NCBI GenBank assembly: GCA_036268485.1
Contig: DATAUC010000043.1
Location: 1-64,000 of the forward strand
Length of the DNA stretch: 64,000 nt
Reading direction: 5' to 3'
Source: Bog-473 sp036268485
GTDB taxonomy: Bacteria; Actinomycetota; Acidimicrobiia; Acidimicrobiales; RAAP-2
The notes beneath the pieces are model-generated. The model was not told the DNA's origin, ran no database searches, and worked only from the letters and a program-made list of their open reading frames with translations. Positions 18,708 through 27,132 of this stretch are shown here, piece after piece. Every line of letters begins with the position of its first letter. Within the stretch, counting starts at the first letter, position 1. The translations under genes and the position numbers were made by a program.

Positions 18708-19970
18708 ATGTCGGGATTTGTGGACCAGGCCCAGCTGCACGCGCGCGCCGGTGATGGGGGCGCGGGTCAGGTGTCGTGGCGGCGCGAGGCCCACGTGGAC
18801 CGGGGTGGCCCCGACGGCGGCGACGGCGGTCACGGCGGCGATGTCTGGCTGGTGGCCTCGGTCAATCAGTCCTCGTTGCTGGGCTTCCGGGACCACCCGT
18901 TCCGGCGGGCCACCGACGGCGTGCACGGGTCGGGTCAGAAGAAGCACGGCGCCCGGGGCAAGGACATCCTCGTGCCCGTCCCCGTCGGCACGGTGGTGCG
19001 CGACGCCGATGGGACGGTCCAGTGCGACCTGGCCAACGACGGCGACCGCTTCCTCATTGCCGAGGGCGGCCAGGGCGGGCGGGGCAATGCCCGCTTCCTC
19101 TCCAACAAGCGCCGGGCCCCCGCCTTCGCCGAGCAGGGGGAAAAGGGCCAGGAGCGCTGGCTCGACATGGAGCTCAAGCTCATGGCCGACGTGGCGCTGG
19201 TCGGGTTCCCCAACGCGGGGAAGTCGACACTCATATCGACGGTGTCGGCGGCCAAGCCCAAGATCGCCGACTACCCCTTCACCACCCTGGAACCCCACCT
19301 GGGTGTGGTGCGGGTGGGTGGCGTGCGGGACAACACCGAGTTCGTCATGGCCGACATCCCCGGACTGGTCGAGGGTGCCGCCGAGGGCAAGGGACTGGGC
19401 CACCGCTTCCTCCGGCACATTGAGCGGGCCCGGGTCCTGGTGGTCCTGGTCGATCTGGGGCCCTTGGCCCCGCACACCCCGGCCGAGCAGTTGCGCATCC
19501 TGCTGGGGGAGCTGGGTGACTACCAACCCGATCTGGCCCAACGGCCCCGCTTGGTGGTCGGCAGCAAGCAGGACATGGTGGACGGCGACGAGGTCGACAC
19601 CAGTGTGTGCGACCTGTTGCTCTCGTCCGCCACCGGTGCCGGCGTCCGACCCCTGATAGAGAAGCTGGCCGTCATGGTGCAGGAAGTGCGTGCCGCGGCC
19701 GAGGTGATCGCCACCGGAGCCGTGGTGACCCACCGACCGGTGCCCGAAGGGGTCGACGTGCAGCGGGTGGCGCCCGGGGAATGGCGCGTGGTGGGCCGGA
19801 TAGCCGAGCGGGCGGTGGCCTTCTCCGACCTCAATGACGATGGCGCGCTGGCCGAAGCGGTGTCCCGGCTGCGCCGGCTCGGAGTCGACCGCGCCCTGTC
19901 CCGAGCGGGGGTGCGCGACGGGGACGAGGTCACGGTGGGCAATATGACCTTCACCTGGGGCGAGCAGTGA
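18708..19970 (+). CDS. obg: GTPase Obg (ObgE/CgtA)
   Basis: Essential ribosome-associated GTPase involved in 50S assembly and stress signalling. The 420-residue protein has the Gly-rich Obg fold (1-160), the G domain with G1 GFPNAGKST near 167, G3 DIPGL near 213 and G4-like GSKQD near 285, and a C-terminal OCT domain (about 345-420) as in other Gram-positive Obg proteins. Length is normal. It begins a compact operon running through proB, proA, the MoxR/VWA pair and a phosphatase. Confidence 0.96.
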   Translation: MSGFVDQAQLHARAGDGGAGQVSWRREAHVDRGGPDGGDGGHGGDVWLVASVNQSSLLGFRDHPFRRATDGVHGSGQKKHGARGKDILVPVPVGTVVRDADGTVQCDLANDGDRFLIAEGGQGGRGNARFLSNKRRAPAFAEQGEKGQERWLDMELKLMADVALVGFPNAGKSTLISTVSAAKPKIADYPFTTLEPHLGVVRVGGVRDNTEFVMADIPGLVEGAAEGKGLGHRFLRHIERARVLVVLVDLGPLAPHTPAEQLRILLGELGDYQPDLAQRPRLVVGSKQDMVDGDEVDTSVCDLLLSSATGAGVRPLIEKLAVMVQEVRAAAEVIATGAVVTHRPVPEGVDVQRVAPGEWRVVGRIAERAVAFSDLNDDGALAEAVSRLRRLGVDRALSRAGVRDGDEVTVGNMTFTWGEQ

Positions 19971-21019
19971 ACCGGACCGTCGTGGTCAAGGTGGGCTCGT
20001 CGTCGGTGACGATCGAGACCGTCAACCGGCTGGGGGCCGAAGTGGCTGCTCTGCGGGCGGCCGGGCACACCGTGGTGGTGGTGACCTCGGGGGCCATCGC
20101 CGCCGGCTGGGCCGCACTCGGACGCGGCGAGAAGCGGCCCAACGATCCCGCCGTGCTCCAAGCGGTGTCGGCCGTAGGCCAGCACCGCCTCATGCGTATG
20201 TGGCAGGACGGGCTCGACCCCTACGACCTGCTGGCCGGCCAGGTGCTGCTGGCCCCGCTGGATTTCGTCCACCGTACCCAGTACCTCCACGCCCGGGGGA
20301 CGCTGGGCCATCTCATTGAGCTGGGCGTGGTGCCGGTGGTCAACGAGAACGACGCCGTGGCCGACGAGGAGATCCGCTTCGGCGACAACGACCGCCTGGC
20401 CGCCCTGGTGGCCCACCTGATCAGCGCCGATCTGCTGTTGCTGCTGACCGATGCCCCCGGATTGCTGACGGCCGATCCACGCCAGTTTGCCGAGGCCGCC
20501 CTCATTGAGGAGGTCATGGAGATCGACCACCGGCTCGAGGCCCTGGCCGGCGGCCCCGGCACGGCCGTGGGCAGCGGGGGCATGGCCTCCAAGGTGGCCG
20601 CCGCCAAGATCGCCACCTGGTCGGGCATAGAGACGATCATCGCCGATGCCACCCGGACCGGTGTGGTGGCGGCCGCCGTGGCCGGCGAGCCGGGCGTGGG
20701 GACCGTGTTCCGGGCTCGGCCGACCCGCCTGCCGGCCCGAAAGCTGTGGATCGCCTTCGCCCTGGGTGCGTCCGGCCGCCTGGTGGTCGACGCCGGGGCC
20801 CAGGAAGCGCTGGCCGAGGGCGGCCGCTCGGTGCTGGCCGCCGGTGTGGTCTCGGTGGACGGAACGTTCGGTCCCGAGGATGCGGTGGAGATCGCCGGCC
20901 CCGACGGCAAGGTCTTCGCCAAGGGGTTGGTCCGTCAGAGCTCGGACCGATCGGGCGACTGGGTCGGCCGAGCTTCCATGGTGGTCGTGCATGCCGATGA
21001 CCTGGTGCTTGTACGCTGA
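19967..21019 (+). CDS. proB: Glutamate 5-kinase
   Basis: First step of proline biosynthesis: phosphorylates glutamate to gamma-glutamyl phosphate. The 350-residue protein has the amino-acid kinase domain (1-250) with VVVKVGSSSV, VVTSGAIAAGW, NENDAVADEEIRFGDND and GSGGMASKVAAAKIA, and a C-terminal PUA domain (about 265-350) as in long-form ProB. The GTG start overlaps the obg stop (GTGA). Feedback inhibition by proline is known for the family but not shown here. Confidence 0.96.
   Translation: MNRTVVVKVGSSSVTIETVNRLGAEVAALRAAGHTVVVVTSGAIAAGWAALGRGEKRPNDPAVLQAVSAVGQHRLMRMWQDGLDPYDLLAGQVLLAPLDFVHRTQYLHARGTLGHLIELGVVPVVNENDAVADEEIRFGDNDRLAALVAHLISADLLLLLTDAPGLLTADPRQFAEAALIEEVMEIDHRLEALAGGPGTAVGSGGMASKVAAAKIATWSGIETIIADATRTGVVAAAVAGEPGVGTVFRARPTRLPARKLWIAFALGASGRLVVDAGAQEALAEGGRSVLAAGVVSVDGTFGPEDAVEIAGPDGKVFAKGLVRQSSDRSGDWVGRASMVVVHADDLVLVR
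21012..21017 (+). promoter_or_regulatory. Candidate -10 element of proA (leaderless)
   Basis: TACGCT at the very end of proB ends 6 bases before the GTG of proA. proA may instead be translated by read-through from proB, only 4 bases away. Confidence 0.3.
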
Positions 21020-21023
21020 TTCG

Positions 21024-22283
21024 GTGACCGCACCGGCATTGGAGCAGCTGGCGCGCCGCGTACATACGGCGGCGCGGGCGGTGGCGCAGGCGCCCTCTTC
21101 GGTGCGCGACGACATGCTCCGTATTGCCGCCGACCTGCTCGAGGCCGAGTGGGCCGCCCTGGTCGAAGTGAACAAGGGCGACCTCGCCCGCGCCGAGTCC
21201 GCCGGGATGCCGGCGGCGGCCCAGGATCGCCTCCGCTTGAGCGAAGAGCGGGTCCGGTCCATGGCGGCCGGCCTGCGCAACGTGGCCGGGTTGGCCGACC
21301 CGGTGGGTGAAGTGGTCGATGGCTGGGTGCGGCCCAACGGCCTGCGGGTATCCCGGGTGCGGGTACCCCTGGGCGTGGTCGGCGTGATTTACGAGAACCG
21401 GCCCAACGTGACGTCGGATGCGGCCGGCCTGTGCGTCAAGGCAGGCAACGCCGCCTTCCTGCGGGGTTCGGCCTCGGCTCTGGCTTCGAATCAGGCCGTG
21501 GTGGCCCTGCTGCGCCGGGCGGCCGTCAAGGCCGGTCTGCCCGGGGACACCGTGGCCCTGGTGGAGGACACCTCGCACGAGACGGCCGTGGAGTTCATGC
21601 GCCTGCGCGGCCTGATCGACTGCCTGATCCCGCGAGGCGGACCCGCCCTGATCGCCTCCATGCTCGAAAACGCCACCGTGCCCTATGTGCTCGACGGCGA
21701 TGGCAACTGCCACGTCTACGTGGACGCGGCGGCTGATCTGTCCATGGCTCTCGATGTGGCAGTCAATGCCAAGACGCACCGCTTCGGCGTCTGCAATGCG
21801 GCCGAGACGTTGCTGGTCCATGAGGCGGTGGCCGAGGCGTTCCTGCCGCGGCTGGCGGCTGCCTTGACGGCGGCCGGGGTGGAGCTGCGCGGCGATGCCC
21901 GGGTGCGGGCGGTGCTGGCCGACGGTGCGGTGGCCGAGGCCACGGAGGATGACTTTGCCTCCGAGTTTTTGGGACCGGTCGTCGCGCTGGGCGTGGTGGC
22001 GGATGTGGACGCGGCCATCGAACACATCGCCCGCTACAGCTCGGGTCATTCCGAGGCGATCATCACGTCCGATGTGCGCACGGCCGACCAGTTCGTGGCG
22101 GAGGTGGACGCCGCCGCCGTGTTGGTCAATGCGTCCACACGATTTATTGATGGCGAGGAGCTGGGGTTGGGCGCCGAAGTCGGCATCTCGACCCAGAAGC
22201 TGCACGCCCGAGGTCCGATGGGAGTACGGGAGTTGACCAGTGTCAAATGGATTGTTCGTGGTGACGGGCAGGTGCGCCAGTGA
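21024..22283 (+). CDS. proA: Gamma-glutamyl phosphate reductase
   Basis: Second step of proline synthesis, NADPH-dependent reduction of gamma-glutamyl phosphate to the semialdehyde. The GTG at 21024 gives 419 residues, the family norm; a longer reading into proB is a shadow. The catalytic cysteine is C257 in HRFGVCNAAETLLV, and the C-terminal GEELGLGAEVGISTQKLHARGPMG is diagnostic. The stop overlaps the next gene (GTGA), tying proline synthesis to a MoxR-type ATPase. Confidence 0.96.
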   Translation: MTAPALEQLARRVHTAARAVAQAPSSVRDDMLRIAADLLEAEWAALVEVNKGDLARAESAGMPAAAQDRLRLSEERVRSMAAGLRNVAGLADPVGEVVDGWVRPNGLRVSRVRVPLGVVGVIYENRPNVTSDAAGLCVKAGNAAFLRGSASALASNQAVVALLRRAAVKAGLPGDTVALVEDTSHETAVEFMRLRGLIDCLIPRGGPALIASMLENATVPYVLDGDGNCHVYVDAAADLSMALDVAVNAKTHRFGVCNAAETLLVHEAVAEAFLPRLAAALTAAGVELRGDARVRAVLADGAVAEATEDDFASEFLGPVVALGVVADVDAAIEHIARYSSGHSEAIITSDVRTADQFVAEVDAAAVLVNASTRFIDGEELGLGAEVGISTQKLHARGPMGVRELTSVKWIVRGDGQVRQ

Positions 22284-23203
22284 GCGTTGACCTCGGGTTG
22301 GGCATTCCCGATGCGGGACCGCCCCGGTTTGCGTCGTTGGACTCGGTGCGCAGCGGCCTGGCCGACGTCGGCTATCTGGCCGACGAGTCGATCAGCGGCG
22401 TCGTCTACCTGGCCGACCGCCTCTCCAAGCCGGTGCTGGTGGAAGGCCCGGCCGGTACGGGCAAGACGCAGTTGGCCAAGTCGGTGGCCGAGCTGACGGG
22501 CGCCCGGCTCATCCGTCTGCAGTGTTACGAGGGCCTGGACGAGTCCAAGGCCCTGTACGAGTGGAACTACCGCAAGCAGCTGCTGCGCATTCAGGCCGGC
22601 GAGCACGGCAAGCAGGAACAGGAAGGTCCCAACTGGAAGGAACTGGAAGAGGACATCTTCTCCGAGGACTTCCTGCTGGCCCGACCGCTCCTCGAAGCCA
22701 TCCGTTCGACCGATCCCGTGGTCCTGCTGGTGGACGAAGTGGACCGGGTCGAGCTGGAGACCGAGGCCTTGTTGCTGGAGATCCTGAGCGAGTATCAAGT
22801 GTCGATCCCGGAGCTGGGGACCGTGAAGGCGACGCGACTCCCCATGGTCTTTTTGACCTCGAACAACACCCGTGAACTGTCCGAAGCCCTGAAGCGCCGC
22901 TGCCTGTACCTGCACGTGGACTACCCCGATCTGGAACGCGAACGCGACATCGTGCGCTCGCGGGTGCCCGGGATTTCCGAGGAGCTGGCCGACCAGGTGG
23001 CCCGCATCGTGCGCTCGCTGCGCACCCTGGAGCTGCGCAAGGCACCCTCGGTGTCCGAGACGCTGGACTGGGCCCGCACGCTCGTCATCTTGGGTGTCGA
23101 GACCATCGACGCCGCCGGGGCGAGGGACACCCTGCATGTGTTGCTGAAGTATCAAGGCGACATCGAGCGGGCGTCGAAGGAGCTGCTCTCGGCGAATGCT
23201 TGA
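22280..23203 (+). CDS. MoxR-family AAA+ ATPase (CoxD/NorQ-like)
   Basis: Chaperone-like ATPase of the kind that works with a VWA protein to insert metals or activate enzymes. The 307-residue protein has Walker A EGPAGTGKT (55-63), Walker B VVLLVDEVDRV near 152, sensor 1 FLTSNNTREL near 190 and a helical lid. The short LQCYEGLDE and YEWNYRKQLL segments are typical of the CoxD/CbbQ/NorQ branch. It overlaps proA (GTGA) and the downstream VWA gene by 8 bases. No carbon monoxide dehydrogenase or nitric oxide reductase gene is nearby, so its client is unknown. Confidence 0.88.
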   Translation: MSVDLGLGIPDAGPPRFASLDSVRSGLADVGYLADESISGVVYLADRLSKPVLVEGPAGTGKTQLAKSVAELTGARLIRLQCYEGLDESKALYEWNYRKQLLRIQAGEHGKQEQEGPNWKELEEDIFSEDFLLARPLLEAIRSTDPVVLLVDEVDRVELETEALLLEILSEYQVSIPELGTVKATRLPMVFLTSNNTRELSEALKRRCLYLHVDYPDLERERDIVRSRVPGISEELADQVARIVRSLRTLELRKAPSVSETLDWARTLVILGVETIDAAGARDTLHVLLKYQGDIERASKELLSANA

Positions 23204-24674
23204 TCTGCTTTCGGGCTTCGTCACGGAGCTGCGCAAGGCCGGCCTGCCGGTCTCATTGACCGAACATCTCGATGCGGCCGAGGCCGTGCGTCACATCCCC
23301 CTCGAAGACCGTGAAGGCCTGAAGTACGCCCTGGCCGCCACCCTGGTCAAGTCATCGTCGCACTGGCGGGCCTTCGAGACGGCCTTCGAGGTCTTCTTCG
23401 CCGTGCGGGTGGGTGGTTCGTCCCAGCTGTTCGACGAGGACGGGAATCCGATCGGCGAGGACGACGAGGGTTCGGGCGAGCAGAACGACGCCGCCGGGAC
23501 CGGCTCGGGCGGTTCGCGGGGTAAGGGTCGCTCGTGGAACGGCGCTGGCGGGGGCGAGGGCATGACGCCCGAGGAGCTGGCCGAGATGCTCTTCAAGTCC
23601 CTCATGTCGGCCGACGCGGCGCTGATGAACGTGGTGGCCCGCAACGCCGTCGACCGCTATGCCGGCATGGAGCCGGGACGTCCGGTCGGGGGGACCTACT
23701 ACCTCTACCGCACGCTGCGGAACCTCGATCTGGACGCCGTGCTGGCCCGCCTGATGGGTCAGGCGCAATCGGGCGCCGCCGGTGGCGATGGCATGACGGA
23801 CCTGGAGGAGCGGCTGGCGGCCGACGAATACAAGGCCCGCATTGAGAAGTTCCGCCGGGCCGTGGAGACCGAGATCCGCCGCCGCCTGGTGGAGGACCGC
23901 GGCGCCGAGGCGCTGGCCCGCTCGGTGCGCAAGCCGTTGCCCGAGGACATCGACGTCATGCACGCCACCCGGGAGGAGCTGGCCGTGCTGCACCGGACCC
24001 TGCAACCGCTGTCGCGCAAGCTGGCGGTGCGCCTGGCCCGCAAGCGCCGGCACGGACGCAAGGGGCCCCTCGATTTCCGGGCCACCATGCGCCGGTCGCT
24101 GTCCACCGGTGGGGTGCCCATCGAACCCCGCTACCGCCATCCCAAGCCGGCCAAGCCCGAAATTTTCGTCATCGCCGACATCTCGGGATCGGTGGCGTCC
24201 TTCGCCCGCTTCACCCTGCATCTGGTCTATGCCATCTCCTCCCAGTTCTCCAAGGTGCGCAGCTTCGTCTTCGTGGACGGCATTGACGAGGTGACCCGCT
24301 TCTTCGAGGGCGTGGTCGATCCGGCCGAGGCGGTGGCCCGCATCAACCGGGAGGCTGACGTCATCTGGGTCGACGGCCACTCCGACTACGGGCACGCCTT
24401 CACTGAGTTCCACCGCCGCTGGGGCGACGAGGTCACCTCGCGCTCGAGCGTCTTGTTCCTGGGCGATGCCCGCAACAACTACCACGCCTCCCAGTCCTGG
24501 GTGGTCGAGGACATGCAGCGCAAGGCCCGGCGCGTCTACTGGCTCAACCCCGAGCCTCGTGACTACTGGGGCTCGGGTGATTCCATCGTGGGCGAGTACG
24601 CCGCCCACTGTGACGACGTGGTCGAGTGCCGGACACTGCGCCAGCTGGAACACTTCGTCGGCAATCTGGCGTGA
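23196..24674 (+). CDS. VWA domain-containing protein (CoxE-like)
   Basis: Partner of the preceding MoxR ATPase. The 492-residue protein has an N-terminal helical region, a low-complexity Gly/Ser linker around 90-120, a charged helical region (about 200-290) and a C-terminal von Willebrand A domain with an intact MIDAS motif DISGS near 328 and a later Thr/Asp set. CoxE-type proteins are usually about 380-480 residues. The pair is expected to act together on an enzyme complex; the target cannot be read from this window. It overlaps the next gene as GTGA. Confidence 0.86.
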   Translation: MLDLLSGFVTELRKAGLPVSLTEHLDAAEAVRHIPLEDREGLKYALAATLVKSSSHWRAFETAFEVFFAVRVGGSSQLFDEDGNPIGEDDEGSGEQNDAAGTGSGGSRGKGRSWNGAGGGEGMTPEELAEMLFKSLMSADAALMNVVARNAVDRYAGMEPGRPVGGTYYLYRTLRNLDLDAVLARLMGQAQSGAAGGDGMTDLEERLAADEYKARIEKFRRAVETEIRRRLVEDRGAEALARSVRKPLPEDIDVMHATREELAVLHRTLQPLSRKLAVRLARKRRHGRKGPLDFRATMRRSLSTGGVPIEPRYRHPKPAKPEIFVIADISGSVASFARFTLHLVYAISSQFSKVRSFVFVDGIDEVTRFFEGVVDPAEAVARINREADVIWVDGHSDYGHAFTEFHRRWGDEVTSRSSVLFLGDARNNYHASQSWVVEDMQRKARRVYWLNPEPRDYWGSGDSIVGEYAAHCDDVVECRTLRQLEHFVGNLA

Positions 24675-25381
24675 GCGACGTCGAGGCTGACGGGGACGGA
24701 GCGGCGTTCGGAGTGCCGCCGGGCGTACGCCGGGTCTTCGCGCCGGTGGCCGGGTCGACCCGCATCGTGCTGGTCCGTCACGGCGAGGCCGTCTGCAACG
24801 TGGCCGGGGTGGTGGGCGGCCTGCTCGGGTGCCAGGGCCTGACCGATCTGGGACGGCGCCAGGTGTCGGCTCTGGGTGCCCGGTTGGCGGCCAGCGGCGA
24901 GTTGGCCGGGGCCGACGTGGTGTATTCGTCGGTGCTGCCACGGGCCATCGAGACGGCCGGGTTGCTGGGTCTCGGCCGCGAGGTGGTGCAGTCGTGCGAC
25001 CTGTGCGAGCTTCACCCCGGCGAGGCCGACGCGCTGACCTGGCAGGAAGTGGTCGACCGTTTCGGTGTGCCCGAATGGGACACCGACCCGGAACGGGTGA
25101 TCGCGCCGGGCGGCGAGAGCTGGACCGGCTTCGTGGCCCGGGCGTCGGGAGCGGTGCGGCAGTTGGCCGACGACCATCCGGGTCAACTGGTGGTGGCCGC
25201 CGTGCATGCCGGCGTGATTGAGGCCACCATGATCGCCTTCTTGGACGTGCCGCCCGCCGCCTCCCGGCGGGGCTGGGTGCGCATCGCGCACGCCTCCCTC
25301 ACTGAGTGGGAGTGGGTGCCGACCGAGTCGCGCTGGATCCTCATCCGCTTCAACGACGCCTGCGGCATTCCGACCGCCTAG
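24671..25381 (+). CDS. Histidine phosphatase superfamily (phosphoglycerate mutase-like) protein
   Basis: Phosphatase/mutase fold using a phosphohistidine. The GTG at 24671 overlaps the upstream stop and gives 236 residues. LVRHGEA places the nucleophile at H37; the second catalytic His is in VVAAVHAGVIEATM near 179, and YSSVLPRAIETA carries the conserved Arg. About 30 unconserved residues precede the domain. Specificity (phosphoglycerate, sugar phosphate, alpha-ribazole phosphate, other) is unclear. It ends the obg operon and shares its stop region with the convergent SDR gene: CTAG at 25378-25381 supplies both stop codons. Confidence 0.82.
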   Translation: MSDVEADGDGAAFGVPPGVRRVFAPVAGSTRIVLVRHGEAVCNVAGVVGGLLGCQGLTDLGRRQVSALGARLAASGELAGADVVYSSVLPRAIETAGLLGLGREVVQSCDLCELHPGEADALTWQEVVDRFGVPEWDTDPERVIAPGGESWTGFVARASGAVRQLADDHPGQLVVAAVHAGVIEATMIAFLDVPPAASRRGWVRIAHASLTEWEWVPTESRWILIRFNDACGIPTA

Positions 25382-26151
25382 CTGGCGACGACCGCCACCC
25401 CGGTCCGGCCGCCGTCGACATCGATCACGCTGCCATGGACGAAGGATGCCTCGTCGCTGGCCAGGTAGACCGCAGCCGAGGCGACCTCAGCAGCGGTTCC
25501 GCTCCGCCCGGCGGGCGTGCCATGCATCATGAACTCGGCCGGGTGTTCGCCACCTTCTGAGCCGTCCGCATTCGCCGTTCGGATGACCCCCGGAGAGATT
25601 GCGTTGACGCGCACGCCACCCGGTCCGAACTCTGCGGCCCAGGCTTTCGTCAGGGTTTCGAGTGCTCCCTTGGTCGAGCTGTACAAGGCGCTCGGGATGC
25701 CCAGCTGGGCGATCCATGAACTGAGATTGATGATGACCCCGCCGCCGGCGGCAATCATCGTGGGAGCGATGGCTGCCGTCAGGAAATAGGGAGCCTTGAC
25801 GTTGATGCCATAGACCTCGTCAAAGGTCGCCTCATCGGTCGTGGCCGTCGTGGTCCGAGGGAAGACGCCGGCATTGTTCACCAGGATATGGATGTGGCCG
25901 CCGAGGACACGCAGGGATTCCGCCGCCAACTCCCGCGAGGACTGCGGAGATCCATCGAGATCGGCCGCCACAAAATCCGCTCTACCCCCAGCAGCGCGGA
26001 TCTGCTCGACCACCCGAGTCCCCCGTTCGCCATGGCGGCCGCTCACCACGACATGAGCCCCCTCGGCCGCAAAGGCCACTGCGATGGCCTGACCGATGTT
26101 GCTGGTAGATCCCGTGACCAATGCGGTCTTGCCTGCGAGTCTCATACTCAC
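25378..26151 (-). CDS. SDR family oxidoreductase
   Basis: Classical short-chain dehydrogenase/reductase, NAD(P)-dependent, of unknown substrate. The 257-residue protein has the cofactor motif TGSTSNIG (13-20), NNAG near 92, catalytic Ser in NLSSW and YSSTK near 155-159, then the PGVIRT segment. Start is ambiguous: GTG at 26151 or ATG two codons later; AAGGGA lies upstream. It is the first gene of an accessory block whose base and codon use look less GC-biased than the flanking housekeeping genes. It is divergent from the membrane protein/sigma factor pair. Confidence 0.88.
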   Translation of the reverse strand: MSMRLAGKTALVTGSTSNIGQAIAVAFAAEGAHVVVSGRHGERGTRVVEQIRAAGGRADFVAADLDGSPQSSRELAAESLRVLGGHIHILVNNAGVFPRTTTATTDEATFDEVYGINVKAPYFLTAAIAPTMIAAGGGVIINLSSWIAQLGIPSALYSSTKGALETLTKAWAAEFGPGGVRVNAISPGVIRTANADGSEGGEHPAEFMMHGTPAGRSGTAAEVASAAVYLASDEASFVHGSVIDVDGGRTGVAVVAS

Positions 26152-26241
26152 GATGTCCCTTCGCGGAGTGGAAAGTCGAACCTACCGGTCGGACGGGTGG
26201 CCGTGACCGATGAGTCACGACGATGCGAGATCACTCAGGAA

Positions 26242-26267
26242 TTTCAGAAATATCGAAACTTCTGTAA
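26242..26267. repeat. Imperfect inverted repeat in the SDR / membrane-protein divergent gap
   Basis: TTTCAGAA (26242-26249) and TTCTGTAA (26260-26267) match as an inverted repeat at 7 of 8 positions with a 10-base spacer, in an AT-rich part of the 147-base gap. It could be an operator or overlap an ECF-type promoter; this is inference. Confidence 0.3.
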
Positions 26268-26298
26268 CGCTGGCGCCTGATGGCGACATAGAGGGAGT

Positions 26299-27132
26299 GT
26301 GAACAAAACGGGTAACTCTGCGCCCCGGCCGGGCGACACCTCCTGGGTGGACGATGCCGTCGCTGAGATTGACGCCCTGGGCCATGTTGATCTGACCGAG
26401 TTGGGCCTCGATGTGGCATTCGGCGACCTCTTGGAACAGATTGTCCGGTCCGGCGGACCTGAGAAGGTCGTCCCGAGTCGACGCCGCAGGCTGCCCGGCA
26501 AGGCGGCAACCATTGGGATTGCCGCGGTGCTCTTGTGCGGGGCGGGAGCGGCTGCCGCGGTCAAAGGTGGCGCCCTCACCGGGCTCTTCGGCCAGTCCGG
26601 GTACACCGAGAATGACACCAGTGAATACGTCTTGGCCACGTCTCCTGGCTATCCCGCCGTGGCCCGACAAAACTTTGAGCAGCTGCTGCGTGAAGGCCTT
26701 CGCTTTGCACCCGGAACCAATACACGCCACGTGCTCCAGATGTATGTCAGTGAACAACAAGCAGAACTCCGCACACTTGAAAGCGGCCATACTGCTGCCG
26801 CCAAAAGCCTTCGAGTCCACGGATTGTTGGTGCAGATCACAGGCATCAAGGGCACCTTCGCCGGATTGGCTCAGTGCAGTTGGCAGGAGTATTGGGTCAC
26901 TGCCTACACGTCAGGTGACAGGGCCGAGCAGAATGCGGCTGTCCGGGGGATGGCTGCGCTGGACAATGTGATCACGGTCACGGCGTCGAAGACCGGCACA
27001 TTCTCCGGGTCGATCATGGCCGAGACCAACCACACGAGAACGCTTCTCCAGGACGTGCGGGAGATGAAGGATGGAGACTTCTCTCGCATCAAACGGGCCA
27101 CCGCTGTGCAGTGTGCGAGTGCGCCCCAGTGA
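26299..27132 (+). CDS. Membrane protein paired with an ECF sigma factor (possible anti-sigma factor)
   Basis: Unknown protein of 277 residues: an acidic N-terminal cytoplasmic part (1-60), a basic stop-transfer stretch (SRRRR, 60-64), one membrane segment (about 69-88), and a 190-residue external domain with two Cys. No HxxxCxxC zinc anti-sigma motif is present. It overlaps the following sigma gene as GTGA; membrane proteins co-encoded with ECF sigma factors are commonly anti-sigma factors, so that is the inferred role, but usually the sigma gene comes first. The GTG start is uncertain: GGGAG lies too close to it for normal spacing. Confidence 0.55.
   Translation: MNKTGNSAPRPGDTSWVDDAVAEIDALGHVDLTELGLDVAFGDLLEQIVRSGGPEKVVPSRRRRLPGKAATIGIAAVLLCGAGAAAAVKGGALTGLFGQSGYTENDTSEYVLATSPGYPAVARQNFEQLLREGLRFAPGTNTRHVLQMYVSEQQAELRTLESGHTAAAKSLRVHGLLVQITGIKGTFAGLAQCSWQEYWVTAYTSGDRAEQNAAVRGMAALDNVITVTASKTGTFSGSIMAETNHTRTLLQDVREMKDGDFSRIKRATAVQCASAPQ

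Noticed and set aside
26215..26820. Minus-strand frame opposite the sigma-linked membrane protein
   Set aside because: The plus-strand frame is fixed by the GTGA overlap with the sigma gene and has a sensible membrane protein layout; the minus frame has no ribosome-binding site or motif.
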